A DNA stretch of 62,234 nt, taken from the NCBI GenBank assembly GCA_031426355.1, contig JANPLD010000031.1, positions 1-62,234 on the forward strand, read 5' to 3'. This stretch comes from JANPLD01 sp031426355 (GTDB taxonomy: Bacteria > Pseudomonadota > Alphaproteobacteria > Rickettsiales > UBA8987). A model generated the notes under the pieces. The model was not told the origin of the DNA. It saw nothing but the letters and a program-made list of their open reading frames with translations, and did not search any database. The translations under genes were made by a program, and so were the position numbers. This document shows, piece after piece, positions 54,230 through 62,234 of this stretch; position 1 is the first letter of the stretch, and every line of letters starts with the position of its first letter.

Positions 54230-56809
54230 TTAACCTTGTTGCCTCGCTTTATCCTGCGCATCAAGTAATGCCAGTAACGAGTTGGCACTATTAACAGCCT
54301 GTTCCAGCACCCCAAATTGGCGCTGCAACCTTGAGATAAAATCACTTAACCTGTCCTGCAAAGTAAGTATCTGCGTATCGTAATCACTATTCTGCTCGCC
54401 AATAGCAGTAACCGCATCATCAAGAAGCCCTGCATCTTTTGTATAGTCATCCATTATGTTATACATCCTGTCAGCAATACCTTGCCTTACAGAAACCGTT
54501 ATCACATCACTTCCATCGCCACTGTAAACGAACTGAAGGCCAGAAACCGCCGTATTGATCTTACCAGTTATTAACCCGCCATTATAATCAAGATAAACAT
54601 TAAGGCCATCTTCCAGATAATCACTTCCGTCAGTATTCAGCAATTTGATCTGCTGACCAACGCTACGAGTCGTATCTATATCGAGCTTAAAGTCGCTTAT
54701 AGTATACGCATTGCTGGTTTTGAATATTCCAAGACTTGCATCACTTGAAGTATATTTGAACTCAAATATTTCTCTTACCTTATCAAAATTAGCCGCGAGT
54801 CTTTGTTTAAGAAGTGTCTCATCATAAACAAGTATATTAGGTGTTGAAACGGTATCTCCCGTTCCTTCAAAATCCTGAAGTAATATTCCGATATCAGAAA
54901 GTGAATCAAAATTACTGTCAGTAGTGCCCGCAACTACACCGATTATTTCATTGGCAACTTGCGTTGCAATTGTCCTCAGAACAGTATCACCACCAAGAAT
55001 AGAAGTTTCAAGATATTCAGAAGTAGTTTCATTCCTCTGATTCTGTTCCGATTCATAAACCCTGAAGGCATTATATGCATCAAGGAATGCAACAACCCTG
55101 TCAGCAACTGTATCAGTATCCTGGTCTATCGTAAGATTTATCTCATCAGCAGTTACCAAACCATAATCGTTTGTAACCTGCGCAAGGTTCAAAGTAACAT
55201 TTTCAATTACATCACTTATCGTATTTGATGAACGTTTTACTTCAACACCATCAATACTGAGTATCGCATCTTCAGCTTCACTGGTTGCATTAAGGCCAAC
55301 ATCAGTCAGGACATTTGAAGAATCAAATAACTCATATTTATTATCTATACCTTCATTATTTGCCTTAAGTGAAAAACGGTAATCAAATTCACTCACCTGA
55401 ATCGCAGAAGCAGAAACACCTGTATTTAAACCCTGCTGGTTGATAGCAAATATAACATCGTTTAAACTATCACCTGCATTTACAGTAATACTTGTAAGTT
55501 CACGTGTGCCAAAAGAATAATCAAGCGCTCTCTCCAATGAGGTAGCATTTGCATCCGAAGATATATTTACAGAAACTCCGGCATCACCAAGGTTAACTAA
55601 AAGCTGCTTGTCTGTAGTTGTACTTTGCAATACCAGGTTTGAATTTACTGTAGTACCAAGCCCCGTCGCACGGTAAGTCTCACCATTTATATCAACAGAT
55701 ATTGCCCCATCTGAACCAGTGCTTGCTTTAACATTAAAACCTTTTATCTCACCAAACTCACCCGTAGTTTTGTTAAAGCTATTAGATACAAATCTAATAT
55801 TAGAACTTGTTAACCCTGTAAGCGGAGCTTTCACATTAGGATTGCTGAAATTCTGTATCCTTCTTGACTGGTAAATTGATTGATCTGCAATTCCTACTTC
55901 AAGGTTATCCGCAAAGATATTCGCATTAGCCTGCAGATCATCAATTATTACATCCTGATCAGTTTCTAAACTGAAAGAGGTTTCATTCACACCACCTGCA
56001 CCTGCTGTGAAAGTAATTGTCTCACCCGATGCTATACCTGTATTTGCTCCAGCATTTATAGATGTATTAGCTGTTATAGCATTAGAAGTATAAGTTACTC
56101 CGTTTATGGAAGTTGTAAGCGTAACTGTATCACCTATCGTATCATAAGTTGAAGATATGGAGGCTATTTTACCTTGTAAACCTGTTTGCCCACCTGAACC
56201 ACCGGTTACTGTAATATCATGAATGCCATCCGCTGTTAATATTCCTGTCCCGGCGCCATCAACTGAATAATCTGAACTTACCAGCGCAAAGCCCGAAAGG
56301 GTTCTACCAGTTACTGACTCAACCAGCCCGGAACCTATCTGGAAAGTTCCCGTATTAAAATGCGCGCCCGTTGCAACAGTTGTCGCATCAATATTTCTTG
56401 AATTAAAGGCTGCTGATTTTTGCTCCAAAGCTTTTGCAAGATTACCTATTTGTATAACGCTGTTACCCACCTGAGAGTTAGGATCAGCCACAACTGATAA
56501 ATAACTTGATGGCGTAATGGTCGATGATGCCAGAGTAGAAGTACGGTAATTAAATATATTTGAGAATTTATTTGTAAGCCCTGAAGGGTTACGCAAATAA
56601 TTAAGAGTATTTTTAAGGTCAGTAAGTATGGTGCTTAATTTACCATATTCAGTTACCTTGGTCTGGTTTTTGGTAAGCTGGGTATTTATATCATCTATCG
56701 GCTTCTGGCGTACAGCGGAAAGTTCTTTGATAATAGCAGTACTATCAATACCGGAAGATATACCGATAACTTTATTCCCGAGTATATTTCCAAAATTAAT
56801 AGTAGCCAC
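54230..56809 (-). CDS. fliD: Flagellar filament cap protein FliD (HAP2), large
   Basis: Pentameric cap that folds flagellin at the filament tip. The N-terminal 'GISSGIDSTAIIKELSAVRQKPIDDI' (in part) and the C-terminal coiled coil ('YDTQILTLQDRLSDFISRLQRQF') are characteristic. The start is GTG at 56809 with an AGGGG ribosome binding site. At 859 residues it is nearly twice the size of E. coli FliD (about 468). The extra length lies in Ser/Thr/Asn-rich, beta-strand-rich surface domains between residues 150 and 560, probably exposed at the filament tip. Confidence 0.93.
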   Translation of the reverse strand: MATINFGNILGNKVIGISSGIDSTAIIKELSAVRQKPIDDINTQLTKNQTKVTEYGKLSTILTDLKNTLNYLRNPSGLTNKFSNIFNYRTSTLASSTITPSSYLSVVADPNSQVGNSVIQIGNLAKALEQKSAAFNSRNIDATTVATGAHFNTGTFQIGSGLVESVTGRTLSGFALVSSDYSVDGAGTGILTADGIHDITVTGGSGGQTGLQGKIASISSTYDTIGDTVTLTTSINGVTYTSNAITANTSINAGANTGIASGETITFTAGAGGVNETSFSLETDQDVIIDDLQANANIFADNLEVGIADQSIYQSRRIQNFSNPNVKAPLTGLTSSNIRFVSNSFNKTTGEFGEIKGFNVKASTGSDGAISVDINGETYRATGLGTTVNSNLVLQSTTTDKQLLVNLGDAGVSVNISSDANATSLERALDYSFGTRELTSITVNAGDSLNDVIFAINQQGLNTGVSASAIQVSEFDYRFSLKANNEGIDNKYELFDSSNVLTDVGLNATSEAEDAILSIDGVEVKRSSNTISDVIENVTLNLAQVTNDYGLVTADEINLTIDQDTDTVADRVVAFLDAYNAFRVYESEQNQRNETTSEYLETSILGGDTVLRTIATQVANEIIGVVAGTTDSNFDSLSDIGILLQDFEGTGDTVSTPNILVYDETLLKQRLAANFDKVREIFEFKYTSSDASLGIFKTSNAYTISDFKLDIDTTRSVGQQIKLLNTDGSDYLEDGLNVYLDYNGGLITGKINTAVSGLQFVYSGDGSDVITVSVRQGIADRMYNIMDDYTKDAGLLDDAVTAIGEQNSDYDTQILTLQDRLSDFISRLQRQFGVLEQAVNSANSLLALLDAQDKARQQG

Positions 56810-56816
56810 AAAACCC

Positions 56817-57215
56817 CTATATATTACCGCTTACAACATTACCTGAAGCACCACCCAATAACTCAATATCTTTCTTAACATCAATATTACCTGAAGATAT
56901 ATCAGTGAACCTGATCTCATATTCATTACCGGCGCTATTGTTCTGGGAATTATGGATAGTGAATTTTATATCCCTTAAGAAAGAGTTTTCACCTGAAACA
57001 AATCGCGCTGATGCGCTTCTTATAGCTTCAAATTTCTTTTCCTCCGCACGTGCAGCATTATCTTCAACTGCAACCTTTTCATTTACCTGAACAACCCTTT
57101 TAGCTGAAACATCCGCCCTTTGAGCTTCCGTTTGTGAGGCTGCAACACCTGTTTGAACCGCTGAGCTTTGCGCAGACTGGCTAGCTGGTACTGAATTTAC
57201 TGAAGAAACATCCAT
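56817..57215 (-). CDS. flaG: FlaG-like flagellar protein
   Basis: 132 residues. A long Ala/Ser/Gln-rich disordered N-terminus is followed by a small strand-rich part ('DIKFTIHNSQNN', 'NEYEIRFTDISSGNI'). Order and size resemble FlaG, a modestly conserved protein affecting filament length and often next to fliD. The usual C-terminal 'V-R-x-I-P' of FlaG is not seen, so the call is tentative. A clear ribosome binding site (GGATGGAGG) precedes the ATG, and it lies 7 bases before fliD. Confidence 0.55.
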   Translation of the reverse strand: MDVSSVNSVPASQSAQSSAVQTGVAASQTEAQRADVSAKRVVQVNEKVAVEDNAARAEEKKFEAIRSASARFVSGENSFLRDIKFTIHNSQNNSAGNEYEIRFTDISSGNIDVKKDIELLGGASGNVVSGNI

Positions 57216-57331
57216 AATGCCTCCATCCTTTATTATTTGGTTTACCAGTTTTTACCTGAATAAATTAGATAAAAACTATTAAGCTAAATATATGCCAAAT
57301 TTACAAAATGGCAAATCTAAGGTGTAATTAG

Positions 57332-57364
57332 AAAGAAAAAGGGGGCGGTTTTACCCACGCCCCT
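57332..57364 (-). terminator. Rho-independent terminator after flagellin
   Basis: On the minus strand, GGGGCG (57363-57358) and CGCCCC (57347-57342) form a 6-bp GC stem around a 10-base loop, followed by CTTTTTCTTT. It starts 18 bases after the flagellin stop and before the FlaG-like gene. It should end or attenuate the abundant flagellin transcript ahead of fliD and fliS. Confidence 0.8.
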
Positions 57365-57380
57365 GTAAAATAATCTTAGC

Positions 57381-59063
57381 TTATTGAAGAAGGCTAAGTA
57401 GTGCTTGTGGAATCTGGTTTGCTTGAGCAAGTACAGACACTGAAGCCTGGAACTTAACTTGCGCAGTAGCAAAGTTTGTAGATTCACTTGCTATGTCGGC
57501 ATCAAGGAATACAGCTGCAGCAGCACTTTGGTTAGTGATTGAAACTTCAATCGCTTGTGAAGCAAAGTCGAACCTTGAAGTCGCGGCACCAACGTCAGCA
57601 CGTCTAGAGATTACTGTATTGATTGCATTGTTAAGAACTTCAATTGCAGTTTGTGCACCTGATTGAGTTCCGATATCAAGAGTTTGAACAACACTGTCAT
57701 TATCTAAGTAAACATCGCTTGTTTTAACACTTGAGATACTTACTTCGATTTTATCACTTAAAGAAGAACCAACCTGGAAGCTTAATGCACCATTGTTACC
57801 TATTCCAAACAGTGAGTTTAGCGCACTTTCAAGAGTAGATGTATTCTCAGCTGTACTTACATCTAAACCGCTTATATTTGCACCAGCAAGGTTGATATCA
57901 ATATAGTTGTCTGGGTTAGTTGTAGCATCACCATCTTTGTAAAGCCTTAACACACCTGTACCAGAACCAGCGCCATCGATATTTAAAGTGTCAATATTGG
58001 CACCACTTGCACCATCAACAACTGCATTAGTAGCAGCAGTAGATGAGTAAGTAACTCCGCCTATAGTAGTTGAGGCAGAAAAGTCTGTCGTACCAGTTGC
58101 AGCTGTTAAGCTGAATGTTCCAACCACCGGAGCCGAATCAGAACTAAAGCTAGAACCTGATAAAGTGATATCAGAGCCATCTACACCTTCTAACACTGTA
58201 CCAGCAGCATTAGTAGAAGGTATACCAGCAGTAGTAGTTGCATATGCTCTAACTTGGAAAACAGTTGAAGATTGAATATCATCTTCCACTAAACCAGCTA
58301 AAGTATTGGCAGCACCTTGGTTAGCTACACCACTAGATACGTAAGCAGCTGAAAGTGTGATTGTTAATGTTTGAGAAGTAGCTGCATCAGTTAAAGTAAA
58401 TGCACCTGAAGAAGCTGTGTTCGTATTAGTACCAGTGAATACAGCATTACCGATCTGCACTATAAGATCAAGACTGTTTGCAGCATTTGATATAGCGCTA
58501 ACAGTTGCGCCGGTTAAAGCACCTTGGATTGCATTGTTATCTGTACCACCGAAAGTAAATGCACCTGTAGTACCGCTAGTTCCTTCACCTGTTACAGTGT
58601 AAGCAATAGAAGTAGACACATCATGACCATCAGCAGAACCTAGTGAACCGTTAAGAAGTATGATACCATTGAATGAAGTATTATCAACGATACGGTCAAC
58701 CTCTGATTTTAGTGCTTGGAACTCTTGATTAAGATATTCACGTTCTGTATCACCCAGTGAACCTGAGTTTGCTTGTGCAGCAAGTGCTTTTTGACGAGTG
58801 AATATATCACCAACCTGTTTTAATGCACCATCTGCGATTGCTAGAACTGAACCTGCTTGTTTAGCGTTAAGACTTGCAACTTCAAGACCTTTCAAGTTTG
58901 ATATGATTGATGTACCGATCGAAAGACCAGCAACGTCATCAGATGCCTTGATTATCTTGTTACCGCTTGAAAGTCTGGCTATCGAACCAGATACTACGTT
59001 GTTAGCAGCAGTTAGATTTCTTGTCGCCGAAGCGGCAGAGAAGTTTGAGTTTATACCTACCAT
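57381..59063 (-). CDS. fliC: Flagellin
   Basis: Filament subunit. The N-terminal D0/D1 ('NNVVSGSIARLSSGNKIIKASDDVAGLSIGTSI' in pieces, 'DTEREYLNQEFQALKSEVDRI') and C-terminal D1/D0 ('ATSRFDFASQAIEVS', 'SVLAQANQIPQALLSLLQ') regions are highly conserved. The centre (about 150-460) is Ser/Thr/Gly/Ala-rich and surface-exposed. The 560-residue length is moderate. Codon use is more GC-rich than neighbouring unknown genes, as expected for strong expression. The ribosome binding site GTAGGAG is clear. Only one flagellin gene is in the window. Confidence 0.95.
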   Translation of the reverse strand: MVGINSNFSAASATRNLTAANNVVSGSIARLSSGNKIIKASDDVAGLSIGTSIISNLKGLEVASLNAKQAGSVLAIADGALKQVGDIFTRQKALAAQANSGSLGDTEREYLNQEFQALKSEVDRIVDNTSFNGIILLNGSLGSADGHDVSTSIAYTVTGEGTSGTTGAFTFGGTDNNAIQGALTGATVSAISNAANSLDLIVQIGNAVFTGTNTNTASSGAFTLTDAATSQTLTITLSAAYVSSGVANQGAANTLAGLVEDDIQSSTVFQVRAYATTTAGIPSTNAAGTVLEGVDGSDITLSGSSFSSDSAPVVGTFSLTAATGTTDFSASTTIGGVTYSSTAATNAVVDGASGANIDTLNIDGAGSGTGVLRLYKDGDATTNPDNYIDINLAGANISGLDVSTAENTSTLESALNSLFGIGNNGALSFQVGSSLSDKIEVSISSVKTSDVYLDNDSVVQTLDIGTQSGAQTAIEVLNNAINTVISRRADVGAATSRFDFASQAIEVSITNQSAAAAVFLDADIASESTNFATAQVKFQASVSVLAQANQIPQALLSLLQ

Positions 59064-59121
59064 AGAATCTCCTACTTGGATTGTTGTTGTTAATAGTATT
59101 TGAGCTACTTGCCCAACATCA

Positions 59122-59151
59122 TATATACAGTATTTGCCCTATACCTGGCAA
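59122..59151 (-). promoter_or_regulatory. Possible flagellin promoter
   Basis: On the minus strand TTGCCA (59151-59146) and TATATA (59127-59122) are 18 bases apart, 59 bases upstream of the flagellin ATG. This resembles a sigma-70 site. I found no good sigma-28 (TAAA-N15-GCCGATAA) or sigma-54 (TGGCAC-N5-TTGC) site in the gap. The first hexamer also lies in a small dyad (TTGCC/GGCAA) at 59134-59151. Confidence 0.35.
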
Positions 59152-59239
59152 AGCCTTTCAATTCGAAATTATTTCAAATTTTAAAAAAATGTTAATTTGT
59201 CTTAATATTAGACACAAACCAATATACCGTAATAAGCCC

Positions 59240-60076
59240 TTACTTTGGCTCTGCGGCTGGCTTGCTTGGCTTTGATGGCTGTGGCTCCTTAGCACCAGTT
59301 GCTGGGGATTTTTCGGCAACAGGTACCGAAATTTTCTTTTTCTCGCCACTTTCAGAAGGCTTTACAGGAGTTTTAACACCTTCCTTTGGCACAATCTTGT
59401 CTACCGGCTTTACAGAAGTTTCAGGTTTTGCAGGTTGAATAACTTCTTTTTTAGGAGCTACAGCTTGCTTAGGTCCAATTGGCGCTTCTTGAGGCGGCGT
59501 ATATTCAACCCCATTCTTTTTAGCTATCTCTTCCATCAGCCTGTTATATTCAGCACTATCCACATCAGATTTGATTTCCCCTATGTCACTATTAACAGCC
59601 TGAGCCTTATCCTGCGCTGATGGCGTCTCCAATATCTTCTGCACGATCTTATAATCTATATAGAACTCAACCTCATCAGAACGCACTAGTATCTTATTAT
59701 CAGGAACCGCATTATCCTTGAACACCAGATCAAACGGCACAAATATCAGGTAACCACCTGGCGCTTTAAGCGCAGTACCTTTCTTCTTATCAACATTAGT
59801 ATCTATATACTGAAGGAAGTTTTTAATTTTATTATACTCAGGATCCTTATACATCTTATCAAACGCACCCTGAACCTTCTGGTCCATTTGCGCCTGTGAT
59901 TCTTCTGTTACCACCTCTTTCTCATTAGAACTACCTGATATCCTACCCTTAAGGTCAGAAGCATACATCTGGTAAAGAACGAACATGAGAAAAAAGAACG
60001 CCGCGAATTTGAAGAATTTCTGCCCTACATCCAGCTCTTGTGGTTTTTGTTTCTGTTTTTTTGATCCAAATAACAT
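59240..60076 (-). CDS. Membrane-anchored protein with proline/lysine-rich tail
   Basis: Not recognised by family. 278 residues: a basic, short cytoplasmic start ('GSKKQKQKPQELD'), one membrane helix (about 23-40, 'FFKFAAFFFLMFVLYQMY'), then a folded middle part (about 70-165) and a 100-residue low-complexity tail rich in Pro, Lys, Val and Ala ('PVAEKSPATGAKEPQPSKPS'). Such tails often span the periplasm or bind the cell wall. It lies between flagellin and a PAS/GGDEF-like protein on the same strand, so a link to the flagellum or its control is likely but unproven. Confidence 0.7.
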   Translation of the reverse strand: MLFGSKKQKQKPQELDVGQKFFKFAAFFFLMFVLYQMYASDLKGRISGSSNEKEVVTEESQAQMDQKVQGAFDKMYKDPEYNKIKNFLQYIDTNVDKKKGTALKAPGGYLIFVPFDLVFKDNAVPDNKILVRSDEVEFYIDYKIVQKILETPSAQDKAQAVNSDIGEIKSDVDSAEYNRLMEEIAKKNGVEYTPPQEAPIGPKQAVAPKKEVIQPAKPETSVKPVDKIVPKEGVKTPVKPSESGEKKKISVPVAEKSPATGAKEPQPSKPSKPAAEPK

Positions 60077-60103
60077 AAAAATCTACCAACTAATTACTAA
60101 ACT

Positions 60104-60976
60104 CTATTTACTGTTTATAGTATATTTTACCTGTGCCGCCCTTACAAGCTCTAACATGTCCCTTGCTTTCATTCTCAGGTCAAGCTTCTCATACCTTATA
60201 TTAAAAGACATTTTAGACCTTAACACATCAGCCATCTTAAGGTTGGATTCAAGCCTTTTGATAGGATATAAAACTTCATCCTCAAAAGTGCGCAGCATCA
60301 CAACTGCGAACTTTCCCATACCTATGTAAGCCGGCACGTCCCTGGAGCGGAACGTATTTTTAATAACCCCCGCTATATCATGAACTATATCATCGGTCTT
60401 TTCCTTACCCTCATTACGCCTGATAAGTGGGAAACCTTCTACCGATATAACCATTAATATTGACTCCAGCTTCATCTCATAAAGATAATCCATAACATCA
60501 TCCAGAACCATCTCAAACGATTCAAGGTTGAGTATGTTCATACCTTCCTGATATGCATTCTGCACTTCAGAGATTCCCGCCAGTATGGATTTTATCTTAT
60601 CTCTAAGGTGATATTTCCTCTCAAGCACTATCTCAAAATTCTGCTTATCACTTGTGGATATCTCGCGCTCTATATGCACGTTCATATCTAAAGACTGGCT
60701 TGCTGCCGTAAGTATCTTAAAGTTTATCACATGGTTCAGGATATCTTTCATATCCTGCGCCTCAAATTCAAACTCAAGATTATCATTTATTATTTCCCGA
60801 ACATCCTCAGGTAGTAATGTCCTGAAATCCCTTCCGATCAGAACCTCTTCATCATACCCGAAATAATCCCCTTCCCTACGCTCATCCACCGCCTTCTTAA
60901 AATCATTTATATGAAGTGTTTTTGCAGAATTATCCTGCGTGATAACGAACTTTAAATTTCCCTTTCTTAAATACAT
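60104..60976 (-). CDS. PAS-like plus degenerate GGDEF domain protein
   Basis: 290 residues. The N-terminus has a PAS-like pattern ('YFGYDEEVLIGRDFRTLLPEDVREII', in pieces). The C-terminus follows the fold order of diguanylate cyclases: 'LESILMVISVEGFPLI', then 'DDIVHDIAGVIKNTFRSRDVPAYIGMGKFAVVML' in pieces. The catalytic GGDEF is replaced by GMGKF (about residue 220), so cyclase activity is not expected. There is no membrane segment. It begins 6 bases after the upstream EAL-like gene, and the two probably act together as a regulatory pair near the flagellar genes. Confidence 0.7.
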   Translation of the reverse strand: MYLRKGNLKFVITQDNSAKTLHINDFKKAVDERREGDYFGYDEEVLIGRDFRTLLPEDVREIINDNLEFEFEAQDMKDILNHVINFKILTAASQSLDMNVHIEREISTSDKQNFEIVLERKYHLRDKIKSILAGISEVQNAYQEGMNILNLESFEMVLDDVMDYLYEMKLESILMVISVEGFPLIRRNEGKEKTDDIVHDIAGVIKNTFRSRDVPAYIGMGKFAVVMLRTFEDEVLYPIKRLESNLKMADVLRSKMSFNIRYEKLDLRMKARDMLELVRAAQVKYTINSK

Positions 60977-60982
60977 TTTGTT

Positions 60983-62200
60983 TTAATTTACTATATTACT
61001 TGCCGGGTTAAGCAGCCTATCAGGGAATCTTCCCTGAAACAAGTTGATTCCAAGCACATGACCATATTCTATCGCGTGGATATCATCACAGCGGCATAAA
61101 ATAACCCTATTGGCCCCGCAATCCGTCACTGCATCTTTCAATATCGCATTCTCTTTCTTGGCTTCAATATCGCCTTTTACGTCCGCATTCCATTGCAGCT
61201 TCGCCAGGTCAAACCCAAGCTTCCGCCTGTTCACTTGAATGAATGTATCATTATTCAGTCCATCAAGGCATATCTTATGGTTCCTTGACTGCGAAATATC
61301 CCTCACCTTCATAAAACCATTTAGGTCAGAAAACACATCCGAAGCTGAAAGCTCTATCAATATCTGCGATTTAAAATCCTTGGCTATCTCACAAAACTCC
61401 GCAAAATCCTTAGAAAGCACCGTATTGATATTCAGATTCAAACTGATCGGCATATACAGATAACTCTCCGGATTCACCGAAATGGTCTCTATAACTTTTT
61501 CATCCAGCTTCTGCGTCAGATAATAGAACAGCCACTTATTTGAAGTTATACGGAACCTTGATTGCAGCATCCTCTGCAAATAAGGTATATTTATATATAT
61601 CTCATGAAATAGCGGTTTAGGCTGAGGGTTAATTAAATTTTTTATTGTGCAAACCGGTTGCTTCCTAATCGCACCATCTATCCTTGTTTCCAGTATTTCC
61701 TTTTCAGCATCCATAAGTAATTTGGGTAGCGGCACTCTATCTATTTCCGAATCATCGAACATCTTAAAATCCTGCCCGAGCTCCCTCTGCATGGATTCCG
61801 ACATTAGCTTCGCTGCAAGCTGCGAAAATTGCGGCCACTGAAAATTAAGGTCATAAGTTTCACAAAACTCCTTATTCTCCCTGCCATCCCCAAGGTTTGC
61901 CAGTGGATCATCAAAGAACAGATATCTTAGCTGAAATATCGCTTTGCTTAACATCTGCTTGTCAGAACCCCTATATAAAAGGAACACATCAAAATTATGC
62001 CCTCTTAAAATTTCTCCCTGTTCATCCCTAAAAACATCATTGAGGATATTCACCGCGATCTTAACATGGAAATCATTTTTATACGTCTCGGTAAGCTTTG
62101 ATAACCTGAAGTGCACAACATAGTTATCCCCTATGGAATTCCGCGAACTATTAGCAAAATCCACCATTTTCGCTTCTACATTGCTCGTAACAACTCTCAT
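60983..62200 (-). CDS. Protein with degenerate EAL-like domain
   Basis: 405 residues. The C-terminal half follows the EAL phosphodiesterase barrel in order: 'MPISLNLNINTVLSKDFAEF' (vNlS-type strand), 'SQILIELSASDVF' (where EITE is expected), 'HKICLDGLNND' (for DDFG), 'KLGFDLAKLQW' (for D-x-IKID), 'GANRVILCRCDDIHAI' (for EGVE) and 'LGINLFQGRFPDRLL' (the closing G-x-Q-G). Most metal-binding residues are lost, and no EAL tripeptide opens the domain. It is probably a non-catalytic c-di-GMP sensor or scaffold. The N-terminal 200 residues are of unknown fold. It is first in a leftward unit with the PAS/GGDEF-like gene. Confidence 0.65.
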   Translation of the reverse strand: MRVVTSNVEAKMVDFANSSRNSIGDNYVVHFRLSKLTETYKNDFHVKIAVNILNDVFRDEQGEILRGHNFDVFLLYRGSDKQMLSKAIFQLRYLFFDDPLANLGDGRENKEFCETYDLNFQWPQFSQLAAKLMSESMQRELGQDFKMFDDSEIDRVPLPKLLMDAEKEILETRIDGAIRKQPVCTIKNLINPQPKPLFHEIYINIPYLQRMLQSRFRITSNKWLFYYLTQKLDEKVIETISVNPESYLYMPISLNLNINTVLSKDFAEFCEIAKDFKSQILIELSASDVFSDLNGFMKVRDISQSRNHKICLDGLNNDTFIQVNRRKLGFDLAKLQWNADVKGDIEAKKENAILKDAVTDCGANRVILCRCDDIHAIEYGHVLGINLFQGRFPDRLLNPASNIVN

Positions 62201-62234
62201 ATATCAACAAAATCAATTAGTTAGCAGCACAGTT

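Overview
The window is a gene-dense, low-GC stretch of a bacterial chromosome, most likely from a flagellated alphaproteobacterium. I infer this from the gene set and neighbourhoods: rph beside grpE, a small DUF6898-like protein after tsaD, a RatA/COQ10-type protein, MtaB, FliI with a FliJ-like partner, and a FliD/FliS/flagellin block. I cannot fix the order or genus. No rRNA, tRNA, CRISPR array, transposase or phage gene was seen. The longest non-coding stretch is under 180 bases.

Layout. 1-714 holds the start of mreC (cut by the window edge). 823-6979 is a leftward beta-oxidation operon (thiolase, two small unknown proteins, FadN-type hydroxyacyl-CoA dehydrogenase/enoyl-CoA hydratase, acyl-CoA dehydrogenase). 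At 7070-10540 a small protein with an HPD motif is divergent from mutS. 10689-15259 is a tight rightward four-gene operon: GNAT/N-acyl-amino-acid-synthase-like enzyme, TonB-dependent receptor, fatty acid desaturase and membrane glycosyltransferase. 15250-17230 is leftward csrA-fliI-fliJ-like. Then follow serB, miaA (no normal start codon), maf, an unknown protein with a Cys/His/Asp pattern, and bioA.

22482-29685 is the most unusual region. Two large paralogous proteins carry a type IV pilin-like leader (G^F with Glu5). One continues into long cysteine-rich repeats and contains a nine-G tract. The other continues into RTX calcium-binding repeats. A membrane protein with a spermidine-synthase-like domain follows. 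No pilus assembly gene is present in the window.

29691-51911 is mostly housekeeping: htpG, pepA, crcB, rluC, flhB with two small downstream genes, an AsmA-like protein, ksgA, folC, mtaB, rph, grpE, cutA, topA, ratA, tsaD, prfB (with the classical programmed +1 frameshift) and der. 52081-53688 is an unknown AT-rich gene. 53697-62200 is a leftward flagellar block: degenerate EAL protein, PAS/degenerate GGDEF protein, a proline/lysine-rich membrane protein, flagellin, a FlaG-like protein, fliD and fliS. The two c-di-GMP-like proteins have lost key catalytic motifs and may act as sensors or scaffolds linked to motility.
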